Both the position numbers and the translations under genes were made by a program. From assembly GCA_020628755.1 (NCBI GenBank), contig JAHDEQ010000001.1, positions 52,968 through 58,746 on the forward strand: a DNA stretch of 5,779 nt, in the 5' to 3' direction. Positions 1-5,779 of this stretch are shown piece after piece. The notes beneath the pieces are model-generated. The model was not told the DNA's origin. It searched no databases and was given only the letters and a program-made list of their open reading frames with translations. Position 1 is the stretch's first letter. Each line of letters starts with the position of its first letter. Origin of the DNA: Saprospiraceae bacterium (GTDB taxonomy: Bacteria; Bacteroidota; Bacteroidia; Chitinophagales; Saprospiraceae).

Positions 1-27
1 CAAGTCATAGGGCAAGCCCATGACTTG
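1..27. repeat. Inverted repeat inside the receiver-domain coding sequence
   Basis: Bases 1-13 and 16-27 form near-perfect complementary arms (CAAGTCAT-A-GGGC against GCCC-ATGACTTG): 12 pairs with A9 as a single bulge and only AA between the arms. In RNA the innermost pair would open to give a four-base loop. The structure starts exactly at the window edge, so it may extend further left. It lies within codons that translate to normal response-regulator sequence, so it is not an insertion. It could be chance, or an intragenic mRNA hairpin. Confidence 0.6.
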
Positions 28-636
28 CCTTCAGCCGTTCATTTAATCCATCAATACAAGCCGCAACTCGTATTTATCGACACCGATATGCCACACTATT
101 CAGGCTTCAAACTGACTGACTTTTTTGATGAAGATACATTTAAAATCATACTCACCACCAGTCAAAAAGGCTATGCCCTCAAAGCATTCAAAGCAGCAGC
201 CATTGGCTATTTGCTCAAACCCATTGTTCCTGTTGAACTGTATAAAGCTGTTCAGAAAGCTGCTCACTCTATCGAACTTAACCTTCATAACAAAACTGAA
301 CTTTCGCTAAGCTCCAAAATCGAATTTTCTAATAACAATGGTAGTTTTTACATTAGTTTAAATGAGATAAATTTTATAGAATCAAAAGGTAGAGTTTCTG
401 ATATACATTCGACTGATCACAAAGTAAGAACTACAACATTGGGACTCAAAGACTGCCAAGAGCTACTCGAAAAAACATCCGTTTTTCGAGTGCATCGCTC
501 TTATATGATTAACCTGCTACACATCAAACACTACGCAAAAGGCAAATATTTTGTACTCGAAAATGACAAACAAATTGATATTGGCAAAAACTTCAAAGAA
601 GATGTCAATACGGTATTGTCTTATTTTATAAAATAA
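1..636 (+). CDS. LytTR-family response regulator, 5' end cut off by window edge
   Basis: DNA-binding response regulator of a two-component system, probably controlled by a histidine kinase encoded outside the window. The frame is open from base 1 and ends at the TAA at 634-636, giving 211 visible residues. A TTG at 25 is not a credible start because the codons before it (QVIGQAHD) continue a normal receiver domain. Counting from the first visible codon, the receiver keeps the phospho-acceptor Asp27 (VFIDTDMP), the switch Thr53 and Lys73 (YLLKP). The first roughly 28 residues, with the acidic pair that binds Mg, are missing to the left. A linker leads to a LytTR DNA-binding domain at about 107-211, with the signature FRVHRSYMINL at about 162-172. 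LytTR proteins bind direct repeats upstream of targets; I cannot name the targets here. The family assignment is firm; the physiological role is unknown. Confidence 0.93.
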   Translation, partial: QVIGQAHDLPSAVHLIHQYKPQLVFIDTDMPHYSGFKLTDFFDEDTFKIILTTSQKGYALKAFKAAAIGYLLKPIVPVELYKAVQKAAHSIELNLHNKTELSLSSKIEFSNNNGSFYISLNEINFIESKGRVSDIHSTDHKVRTTTLGLKDCQELLEKTSVFRVHRSYMINLLHIKHYAKGKYFVLENDKQIDIGKNFKEDVNTVLSYFIK

Positions 637-717
637 CTAATCCCTGCAAAGGACAATTTTTACTAATAAAAACCTTATTTTTGTCAGTTAGGTGGTAAGA
701 ACAAAATAATTTATAAG

Positions 718-725
718 TAATTTTG
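718..725 (+). promoter_or_regulatory. Candidate -7 box upstream of the alanine-dehydrogenase-like gene
   Basis: TAATTTTG matches the Bacteroidota sigma-ABfr -7 consensus TAnnTTTG at every fixed position and lies 39 nt before the ATG at 765, which would give a leader of roughly 30 nt. No TTTG or TTG element is seen at the expected spacing upstream. A second match, TATTTTTG at 676-683, also lacks a -33 partner. In an AT-rich spacer such matches arise easily, so this is only a candidate. Confidence 0.3.
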
Positions 726-764
726 GTTTGCCACTTATTTTTACAAAAAACATCATTTTTACAA

Positions 765-1994
765 ATGAGCGATTCAAAAAAACGTATCCCAATACCACAA
801 ATATTTACACAAGGGCAATTCCAAACACAAACCGAAATGCTCGAAGTGCAACGTAAACCGAACAAGCTCTTCATTGGTATTCCCAAAGAAGAGCGTTTTC
901 AGGAAAGACGAGTAGGACTTGTTCCTGCTTCTGTAGCAACCCTTATTGCACATGGCCACCGAGTTGTCATTGAAACGGGAGCAGGCGAACACGCCAATTA
1001 CTCCGACCAAGCCTACTCTGAAGTTGGTGCAGACATCGCTTACAGCAAAGAACAGGTTTATAAATCCAATGTACTCGTCAAAGTTGCGCCTCCAACTTTA
1101 GAAGAACTCGATCTTTTTCAGCCCAACCAAATCCTATTTTCGCCCATACAACTACCTCTAATTTCGGCAGAGTATATCCACAAACTTCGCAAAAAACGAG
1201 TAATTGCGCTTGCTATGGAATATATTCAAGATGAGAATGGGACTTTTCCTGTTGTTCGTATAATGAGTGAATTGGCTGGTTTGAGTGCGATTATAACAGC
1301 TGGTGAATTATTGAGTAATCAAAACGGAGGAAAAGGTGTTTTATTAGGTGGAATTTCGGGTGTTCCTTCATCGAAAGTGGTTATCTTGGGTGCAGGCGTA
1401 GTCGCAGAATTTGCGACACGCGTCGCATTAGGTTTGGGCGCAGATATTCGTATTTTTGATAATAATATTTCCAAACTCATGCGCTTACAGAGTTTGGTTG
1501 GTCGTCAACTCAATACATCTTCGCTCAATCCTATCCAACTCGAAAAAGAATTACTTAGTGCCGATGTCGTCATAGGAGCTATTCACTCCAAAGCAGGTCG
1601 AACGCCCATGTTGGTAAGCGAAGCCATTGTTTCTAAAATGAAAAAAGGTTCAGTCATCATAGATGTAAGTATTGACCAAGGTGGCTGTTTTGAAACATCC
1701 GAAGTCACTTCACTCAACAAACCTACTTTTGTCAAACACGATGTCATTCACTATTGTGTTCCCAATATTGCTTCCAAAATGGCACGTACAGCATCTATTG
1801 CCATTAGTAATATCATGACTTCTATTATGCTCAATGCCAGCGAAATGGGCGGTATCGAATCCTTACTTCAAAATCAAACGGGACTTCGGAATGGAGTCTA
1901 TACTTATAAAGGTTGCCTAACTAATTCCTACTTAGGGCAACGCTTCAAAATTAAATCTACCGATTTGGATTTATTGATTATGTCGAGCTTGTAA
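765..1994 (+). CDS. ald: Alanine dehydrogenase (AlaDH/PNT family), Bacteroidota-type with N-terminal extension
   Basis: Predicted cytoplasmic NAD-dependent enzyme interconverting L-alanine and pyruvate plus ammonia. It has 409 residues from the ATG at 765; the in-frame TTG at 723 would add residues unlike the family. The family core begins near residue 35 (LFIGIPKE), leaving a leader of about 34 residues absent from classical Ald (about 370 aa). Substrate-site residues by alignment from memory to the Mycobacterium tuberculosis enzyme are Arg49 (R15), Lys106 (K75) and Asp304 (D270, in SIDQGGCFE). The position of catalytic His96 is Gln129 (LFSPIQLP). The Rossmann segment is GAGVVA at 209-214 with Ala in place of the third Gly, and Asp232 ends the second strand, which favours NAD over NADP. 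The gene is followed by a palindrome and then the asparaginase gene on the same strand. The alternative is a transhydrogenase-alpha-like enzyme, but the C-terminal half is clearly Ald-like. No Shine-Dalgarno sequence is visible. Confidence 0.88.
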   Translation: MSDSKKRIPIPQIFTQGQFQTQTEMLEVQRKPNKLFIGIPKEERFQERRVGLVPASVATLIAHGHRVVIETGAGEHANYSDQAYSEVGADIAYSKEQVYKSNVLVKVAPPTLEELDLFQPNQILFSPIQLPLISAEYIHKLRKKRVIALAMEYIQDENGTFPVVRIMSELAGLSAIITAGELLSNQNGGKGVLLGGISGVPSSKVVILGAGVVAEFATRVALGLGADIRIFDNNISKLMRLQSLVGRQLNTSSLNPIQLEKELLSADVVIGAIHSKAGRTPMLVSEAIVSKMKKGSVIIDVSIDQGGCFETSEVTSLNKPTFVKHDVIHYCVPNIASKMARTASIAISNIMTSIMLNASEMGGIESLLQNQTGLRNGVYTYKGCLTNSYLGQRFKIKSTDLDLLIMSSL

Positions 1995-1998
1995 AAAT

Positions 1999-2068
1999 GT
2001 GTTTGTGTCCCTATGTGTTTGTGTGTTTATGATAACTCACACACGCAAACACATAGATACACAAACAC
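1999..2068. repeat. Long imperfect palindrome between ald and the asparaginase gene
   Basis: Bases 1999-2026 pair with 2041-2068: 10 consecutive pairs (GTGTTTGTGT with ACACAAACAC), a two-base mismatch (2009-2010 against 2057-2058), then 16 pairs including one G-U (2022/2045), closing a 14-nt loop. Each arm also holds a tandem-like duplication: TGTGTTTGTGT occurs at 1998-2008 and again at 2014-2024. It starts 4 nt after the ald stop codon. No run of T follows on the plus strand, so a classical intrinsic terminator is not indicated, although a hairpin this strong could still end transcription or stabilise the ald mRNA 3' end. It could also be a mobile or repeated palindromic element. Confidence 0.85.
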
Positions 2069-2082
2069 GAAATCTACCACCA

Positions 2083-3117
2083 ATGAACTACAAAACAATA
2101 TATCTCCTACTTCTTAGCCTCTTTCTTTTTCAATGCTCTAACTCCGAAAATCCATCAACTCAAGTTTCCAAAATAAACTCAAATGCTGAAAGTCAAAAAG
2201 CAGCTTACGCCATCGCCATACATGGCGGGGCAGGTACGATTACAAAAAAGAACATGACCCCCGAAAAAGAAAAACAATATCTCACAGCACTCAATGCTGC
2301 CCTCGATATTGGAGAAAACATTCTAAAAAATGGTGGTTCAAGTATGGATGCTGTCGAAAAAACCATTCATTATATGGAAGATTCGCCCCTCTTCAATGCT
2401 GGCAAAGGAGCAGTTTTTACCAATGCAGAAACTAACGAATTGGATGCTTCTTTTATGGAAGGAAAAAATCTAAATGCAGGTTCTGTCGGTGGAGTGAGCA
2501 ATATCAAAAATCCTATCTCAGCAGCTCGTGCCGTCATGGAAAAATCAGACCATGTCCTTTTGACAGGCAAAGGCGCAGAAATATTTGCAGCCGCACAAGG
2601 TATAGAAACGGTTGAATCCAAGTATTTTTTCACCCAACGCCGTTGGGATTTTCTCCAAAAAGTAAAAGCTGAAGAAGCTGCCGAAAAAGAGGTCAGTTCT
2701 GAAGCCAAACATGGAACTGTCGGTTGTGTAGCACTCGACAAAAACGGTAATCTTGCAGCAGGAACTTCTACTGGTGGTATGACCAATAAACGTTGGAATC
2801 GTCTCGGCGACTCTCCTATTATTGGCGCAGGAACGTATGCCAATAATGCGACTTGTGCTGTCTCTTGCACGGGACATGGCGAGTACTTTATTCGCTATGC
2901 GGTGGCGCATGATATTTCGGCCATGATGGAGTACAAAGGAGCTTCGGTACAAGAAGCAGGCGATTACGTTATCAATGATAAGTTGGTAAAAGCGCAAGGG
3001 GAAGGTGGTGCAATTTGCCTAGATAAAAATGGTAATGTGGCCATGCCTTTCAATTCAGAAGGCATGTATCGAGCTTATGCTAAACCTAGTGGTCGTGAAG
3101 TTTTGATTTACAAATAA
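2083..3117 (+). CDS. iaaA: Plant-type L-asparaginase / isoaspartyl peptidase, probable lipoprotein
   Basis: N-terminal-nucleophile hydrolase that splits asparagine or beta-aspartyl (isoaspartyl) dipeptides, releasing aspartate. It has 344 residues from the ATG at 2083. Upstream in-frame GTG 1999 and ATG 2029 are rejected because they would read through the palindrome and bury the signal sequence. Residues 1-17 are a short hydrophobic signal ending LFLFQ before Cys18, with a Ser/Asn/Gln-rich spacer to about 38, suggesting export and lipid anchoring; Gln at -1 is unusual for a lipobox. The enzyme begins at IAIHGGAG (44-51). Autocleavage should fall before Thr212 in HGTVG, giving an alpha chain (to 211) and a beta chain (212-344). 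The other active-site residues fit the spacing of E. coli IaaA: Thr230, Arg240, Asp243 (LGDSP), Thr263 and Gly264 (SCTGHGE). All catalytic residues are present. The symbol is given by family similarity; substrate preference and strict orthology are unproven. Confidence 0.92.
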   Translation: MNYKTIYLLLLSLFLFQCSNSENPSTQVSKINSNAESQKAAYAIAIHGGAGTITKKNMTPEKEKQYLTALNAALDIGENILKNGGSSMDAVEKTIHYMEDSPLFNAGKGAVFTNAETNELDASFMEGKNLNAGSVGGVSNIKNPISAARAVMEKSDHVLLTGKGAEIFAAAQGIETVESKYFFTQRRWDFLQKVKAEEAAEKEVSSEAKHGTVGCVALDKNGNLAAGTSTGGMTNKRWNRLGDSPIIGAGTYANNATCAVSCTGHGEYFIRYAVAHDISAMMEYKGASVQEAGDYVINDKLVKAQGEGGAICLDKNGNVAMPFNSEGMYRAYAKPSGREVLIYK

Positions 3118-3118
3118 A

Positions 3119-5344
3119 TTATGCGATTCTTGTTACCGACTGTATTCCTTCCAGTTTCTTTAAGGCTTTTATGGCAACTGTCAATTGGTCGGTATTGGAA
3201 ACGACCAATTTGACACGACCCTCGAAGTATCCTTCGTGGCCATCAATATAAAAAGAGCGAATATTGAGTCCTAACTTATTAGAAATTTCTACTGATAAGG
3301 TTTGTATAACTCCTACCCCTTTGTCCACTCCTGTTATCAACAACTCCGCCACAAAATCATTGCCCATACTGGCTGACCATTCGGCTTTCATGATACGATA
3401 ACCATAGTTTGCCATCAATTGCGTAGCATTGGGGCAAGAAGAACGATGTATTTTACAACCATTGTTGGACATATAAGCAAAAATATAGTCGCCCTGTACA
3501 GGATTGCAACAAGTGGCCAATTCGTATTTGAATTGGTCGGCCGATTGTCCGTTGATAACAATTTTGGGTTTGATTTTGCTCTTGCGACGTTCTTTGCGCG
3601 TCGGCCCAGAAGGTGCAGTAGCATCCGTTTCGCTTTCGGGTACTTCTTCTACGATTTCGGTCAATTTACCATTGGAAATGGTAAATAACTTGTTGATGTC
3701 CGTCGTCGAAAGCTGTTCTATTGCATAAGCAAAATACAAATCAACCCTCGATTTGAGATCGTAATATTTGACTAAAAAATCAATATTTTCTTCAAAATCA
3801 ATTTTTAGGTTTTTAAACTTTCGTTCCAAGGCTTCTTTACCAAAGATACCTTTTTTACGCAACTCTTCCTTCATAGAAGAACGAATTTTGGAACGAGCCT
3901 TTCCTGTAACCACCATCTTGAGCCAAGACTCTGTTGGTTTTTGATTTTTGTTGGTAATAACCGTTACTTGGTCGCCATGTTTGAGCTTGTAGCCCATCGG
4001 TACCAATTTATTGTTGACTTTAACTGCCGAACAATGATAACCCACTTCGCTATGAATATCAAAGGCAAAATCCAATGCGGTTGCTCCTTTAGGAAGCATC
4101 CGCATATCACCTTTGGGTGTATAAACATAAACCTCTTCATTAAAAAGGTTCGTTTTAAAATCATTGATAAATTCTACTGCATCACTCTCTTTGTTATCAA
4201 ACAAATCTCGAATACTGCTCAACCAACGGTCATACACATTGGGTTGTGCCGAAACACCTTTGTACTTCCAATGTGCAGCGAAACCACGTTCCGCAATTTC
4301 GTCCATGCGCTGCGAACGGATTTGCACCTCAACATAACGACCATTGGGGCCAACAACTGTGGTATGCAAACTTTCATAACCATTAGATTTTGGTGTGGTA
4401 ATCCAATCTTTAAGTCGTTCGGGTATAGGTTGGTAAATATCAGTGACTGTCGAATAAGCCAACCAACAAACAGGTTTTTCTTTTTTGGGTGGAACATCTA
4501 CAACAATCCGAACCGCAAAAAGGTCATAAATTTCTTCAAAAGCGACCTTCTTGGTTTTTAGCTTATTCATGATAGAAAAAATGGATTTGGGTCGTCCCAA
4601 AACCTTATAAGGCACGTCCATTTCATCCAATTCTTTTTGGATAGGTTCGATAAATTTTTCGATATAAGTCGTTCTTGCTCGTTTGGTCTCCTGCAACTTA
4701 CGTGCAATACCATGATAGGTCTCGGGGTCACGGATTTTTAAAACCAAATCTTGATACTCCGTTTTGATAGCATATAATCCCAAACGATGGGCAAGCGGCG
4801 CATAAATGTATTCAGTCTCAGAAGCAATTTTGAGTTGCTTGTGGCGAGGCATCGCCCCAAGTGTCCGCATATTATGGAGTCGGTCCGCCATTTTTATCAA
4901 AACTACCCGAACATCTTCAATGAGCGTTCCAAGTACTTTTTTAAAATTCTCAGCTTGCGGACTCTCCGCATTTACCGAATGGTCTAACTTCGTTAAACCA
5001 TCAACAATATGGGCGATTTTTTCTCCAAATTCCTTTTGAATATCTTCTAAAGTAACAGGCGTATCTTCCACAACATCATGTAAAAGTGCACTGACAATTG
5101 CCGTTGGACCAAGACCAATTTCCTCCGCACAAATTTGTGCCACAGCTATTGGATGCAAAATATAAGGCTCTCCCGATTTACGGCGTTGAGGAGCATGCGC
5201 CTCAACTGCCATTTCGTAAGCCGCCTTGATATTGCGCTTGTCCTCATCGTCCATAGACGACTTTATCTTACCCAACATCTGCTCATAAGCAGCTTGGATA
5301 GTCAACTTCTCTTCCTCCAACTGTTGCTCCGAAATAGCGTTCAT
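3119..5344 (-). CDS. rel: Bifunctional (p)ppGpp synthetase/hydrolase, RelA/SpoT family (long Rel)
   Basis: Stringent-response enzyme that makes (p)ppGpp from ATP and GTP/GDP and hydrolyses it. It has 741 residues, the usual long-RSH size. The hydrolase domain keeps its metal and substrate residues: Arg55, His64, His89-Asp90, Glu93-Asp94, Asp154 and Asn158. The synthetase domain keeps the RPKSIFSIMNK segment (251-261), Asp274, NGYESLH (321-327) and Glu339 in VEVQIR. The RXKD motif at 310-313 (RLKD) is the form found in bifunctional Rel/SpoT, not the EXDD form of synthetase-only RelA. Then follow a TGS domain (about 403-464), a helical region, a basic linker (about 570-595), a zinc-finger-like segment with Cys612, Cys613, Cys630, His633 and Cys637, and a C-terminal ACT domain (about 663-741). 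Both activities should work. The start is the ATG at 5342-5344, in an AT-rich context without Shine-Dalgarno. It converges with the asparaginase gene, with one base between the stops. Confidence 0.97.
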   Translation of the reverse strand: MNAISEQQLEEEKLTIQAAYEQMLGKIKSSMDDEDKRNIKAAYEMAVEAHAPQRRKSGEPYILHPIAVAQICAEEIGLGPTAIVSALLHDVVEDTPVTLEDIQKEFGEKIAHIVDGLTKLDHSVNAESPQAENFKKVLGTLIEDVRVVLIKMADRLHNMRTLGAMPRHKQLKIASETEYIYAPLAHRLGLYAIKTEYQDLVLKIRDPETYHGIARKLQETKRARTTYIEKFIEPIQKELDEMDVPYKVLGRPKSIFSIMNKLKTKKVAFEEIYDLFAVRIVVDVPPKKEKPVCWLAYSTVTDIYQPIPERLKDWITTPKSNGYESLHTTVVGPNGRYVEVQIRSQRMDEIAERGFAAHWKYKGVSAQPNVYDRWLSSIRDLFDNKESDAVEFINDFKTNLFNEEVYVYTPKGDMRMLPKGATALDFAFDIHSEVGYHCSAVKVNNKLVPMGYKLKHGDQVTVITNKNQKPTESWLKMVVTGKARSKIRSSMKEELRKKGIFGKEALERKFKNLKIDFEENIDFLVKYYDLKSRVDLYFAYAIEQLSTTDINKLFTISNGKLTEIVEEVPESETDATAPSGPTRKERRKSKIKPKIVINGQSADQFKYELATCCNPVQGDYIFAYMSNNGCKIHRSSCPNATQLMANYGYRIMKAEWSASMGNDFVAELLITGVDKGVGVIQTLSVEISNKLGLNIRSFYIDGHEGYFEGRVKLVVSNTDQLTVAIKALKKLEGIQSVTRIA

Positions 5345-5413
5345 GATTAAAAATTTTATCTAGGTTTCAAACCAATGTAAAAGTGGCAAGCAAATTAAAT
5401 AAAGGAAGCAGCC

Positions 5414-5466
5414 GTATCACAGACTTTAGTCTGTCTCACTTCCAAACAGACTAAAGTCTGTGGTAC
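5414..5466. repeat. Nested palindrome (REP/BIME-like) upstream of rel
   Basis: Bases 5414-5434 pair with 5446-5466 over 21 positions with one G-U (5417/5463), around an 11-nt loop. The inner 17 positions (5418-5434 against 5446-5462) are perfect. Each arm contains its own 16-nt palindrome, ACAGACT-TT-AGTCTGT at 5419-5434 and ACAGACT-AA-AGTCTGT at 5446-5461, so the element can fold as one long hairpin or two small ones. This layout of paired palindromes in head-to-head orientation resembles REP/BIME elements mobilised by RAYT transposases. That relation is inferred; no transposase is in the window. It lies about 70 nt before the rel start codon. Confidence 0.85.
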
Positions 5467-5511
5467 TACTCACCCAACAATTTTCCTTTGGTTGAACATT
5501 TAGGGTCTATA

Positions 5512-5519
5512 CAAATTTA
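5512..5519 (-). promoter_or_regulatory. Candidate -7 box for rel
   Basis: Read on the minus strand this is TAAATTTG, matching TAnnTTTG. The nearest TTTG upstream on that strand (5546-5549) is 26 nt away, longer than the usual spacing of about 17-23 nt. If used, the rel transcript would have a leader of about 160 nt containing the 5414-5466 hairpin. Sequence match only. Confidence 0.25.
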
Positions 5520-5681
5520 ACGAAAAAATTGCTCCTTTGCAGAACCAAAACACTAAAACAAGTGTTAGAAAGTTCAAAATCAATCAAAAAATGCGTAATT
5601 TCTTCCTTCATCTTTCCAATTTGATACCTTATAAACGGTAAATCTCTCCTCTTTTTATTCAAATTACATTTCTTTTTAAAC

Positions 5682-5689
5682 TATTTTTG
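5682..5689 (+). promoter_or_regulatory. Candidate -7 box for a gene beyond the right edge
   Basis: TATTTTTG matches the Bacteroidota -7 consensus TAnnTTTG and is followed by GCAC, a context common at such promoters. No clear TTTG or TTG sits 17-23 nt upstream. Transcription would start near 5696 and run rightwards through the 5708-5731 hairpin, divergent from rel. Confidence 0.3.
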
Positions 5690-5707
5690 CACGAAATTTC
5701 AACCATA

Positions 5708-5731
5708 CTTGCCTGCCGACTGGCAGGTAAG
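5708..5731. repeat. GC-rich hairpin / short palindromic repeat
   Basis: CTTGCCTGCC at 5708-5717 pairs with GGCAGGTAAG at 5722-5731 around the four-base loop GACT: ten pairs, one of them G-U (5711/5728). It stands out as a GC-rich island in very AT-rich surroundings. Palindromes built on CCTGCC...GGCAGG are, as I recall, frequent in Bacteroidota intergenic DNA, so this is probably a dispersed repeat. No T tract follows on the plus strand (ACGTATTAAG), which argues against a rightward terminator. Confidence 0.75.
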
Positions 5732-5744
5732 ACGTATTAAGTTC

Positions 5745-5777
5745 ATTTAAGAATCTAAAACTTATATGTTCTTAAAT
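5745..5777. repeat. Weak AT-rich inverted repeat at right edge
   Basis: ATTTAAGAA at 5745-5753 is the exact reverse complement of TTCTTAAAT at 5769-5777, with a 15-nt spacer. Nine AT-rich pairs could arise by chance; it could also be an operator-like site near the start of the next gene. Confidence 0.3.
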
Positions 5778-5779
5778 TC

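Larger units (their letters stand above)
5345..5779. other. 435-nt non-coding region upstream of rel
   Basis: I see no convincing gene here on either strand. The stretch holds a nested palindrome (5414-5466), a GC-rich hairpin (5708-5731), a weak AT-rich inverted repeat at the right edge (5745-5777), and two -7-like boxes pointing in opposite directions (5512-5519 minus, 5682-5689 plus). It probably carries the rel promoter and leader and the promoter region of a gene beyond the right edge. An ATG at 5766-5768 begins an open frame of only four full codons before the window ends, too short to call. Confidence 0.7.

Noticed and set aside
723..764. In-frame TTG start 14 codons before the ald ATG
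   Set aside because: The added residues are unlike the family, the codon would overlap a candidate -7 box, and the ATG at 765 gives a normal N-terminus for this subfamily.
637..764. Possible terminator or small gene between the response regulator and ald
   Set aside because: Only a five-pair all-AT stem (AATAA/TTATT near 664-680) can be drawn, and no open frame of interest is present in this AT-rich spacer.
1225..1480. Apparent shift to G-rich codons in the middle of ald, a possible recombination patch
   Set aside because: The translation is continuous and conserved here, and I cannot measure whether the composition change exceeds normal variation by eye.
1999..2082. In-frame GTG at 1999 and ATG at 2029 as asparaginase starts
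   Set aside because: They would translate the palindrome and push the hydrophobic signal sequence away from the N-terminus. The ATG at 2083 places the signal correctly.
2370..2997. Two overlapping minus-strand open frames antisense to the asparaginase gene (166 and 150 codons)
   Set aside because: Both sit inside a gene with all catalytic residues intact, and they overlap each other. They show no recognisable domain.
3941..4561. Open frame of 206 codons on the plus strand, antisense to rel
   Set aside because: It lies wholly inside the conserved rel coding sequence, and its translation (rich in Phe, Ile, Asn and Cys) resembles no family I know. It is a by-product of rel codon use.
5549..5566. 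Small hairpin AACACT/AGTGTT
   Set aside because: Six pairs with no T tract in an AT-rich region; well within chance expectation.

Overview
The window looks like an ordinary chromosomal segment of a Bacteroidota bacterium, perhaps of the Cytophagia/Saprospiria type. The grounds are the AT-leaning composition, start codons without a Shine-Dalgarno sequence, several boxes matching the Bacteroidota -7 promoter consensus TAnnTTTG, a LytTR response regulator, and an N-terminally extended alanine-dehydrogenase-like protein of a type I associate with that phylum. The finer placement is a guess. No tRNA, rRNA, CRISPR array, transposase or phage gene is visible.

Layout from left to right: (1) the C-terminal three quarters or more of a LytTR-family response regulator, cut by the left edge (1-636, +). 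(2) A 128-nt AT-rich spacer. (3) An alanine dehydrogenase / transhydrogenase-alpha family protein (765-1994, +). (4) An 88-nt spacer almost filled by a long imperfect palindrome (1999-2068). (5) A plant-type (Ntn-hydrolase) asparaginase / isoaspartyl peptidase with an apparent lipoprotein signal (2083-3117, +). (6) Facing it after a single base, a full-length bifunctional RelA/SpoT-type (p)ppGpp synthetase/hydrolase (3119-5344, -). (7) A 435-nt non-coding stretch upstream of rel that holds a nested 53-nt palindrome, a 24-nt GC-rich hairpin and candidate promoter boxes for both strands.

The metabolic genes fit a theme of amino-acid nitrogen handling: the asparaginase/isoaspartyl peptidase would release aspartate, ammonia or other amino acids, and an alanine dehydrogenase would interconvert alanine with pyruvate and ammonia. 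Rel sets the cell's response to amino-acid starvation. This link is inferred from gene neighbourhood only, and the palindrome between the two metabolic genes makes a simple operon uncertain.

I found no convincing new multi-gene system. The points most worth a second look are three unrelated intergenic palindromes (one made of two smaller palindromes), the replacement of the pyruvate-binding histidine by glutamine in the alanine-dehydrogenase-like enzyme, the lipoprotein-like signal on the asparaginase, and the one-base convergent junction with rel.
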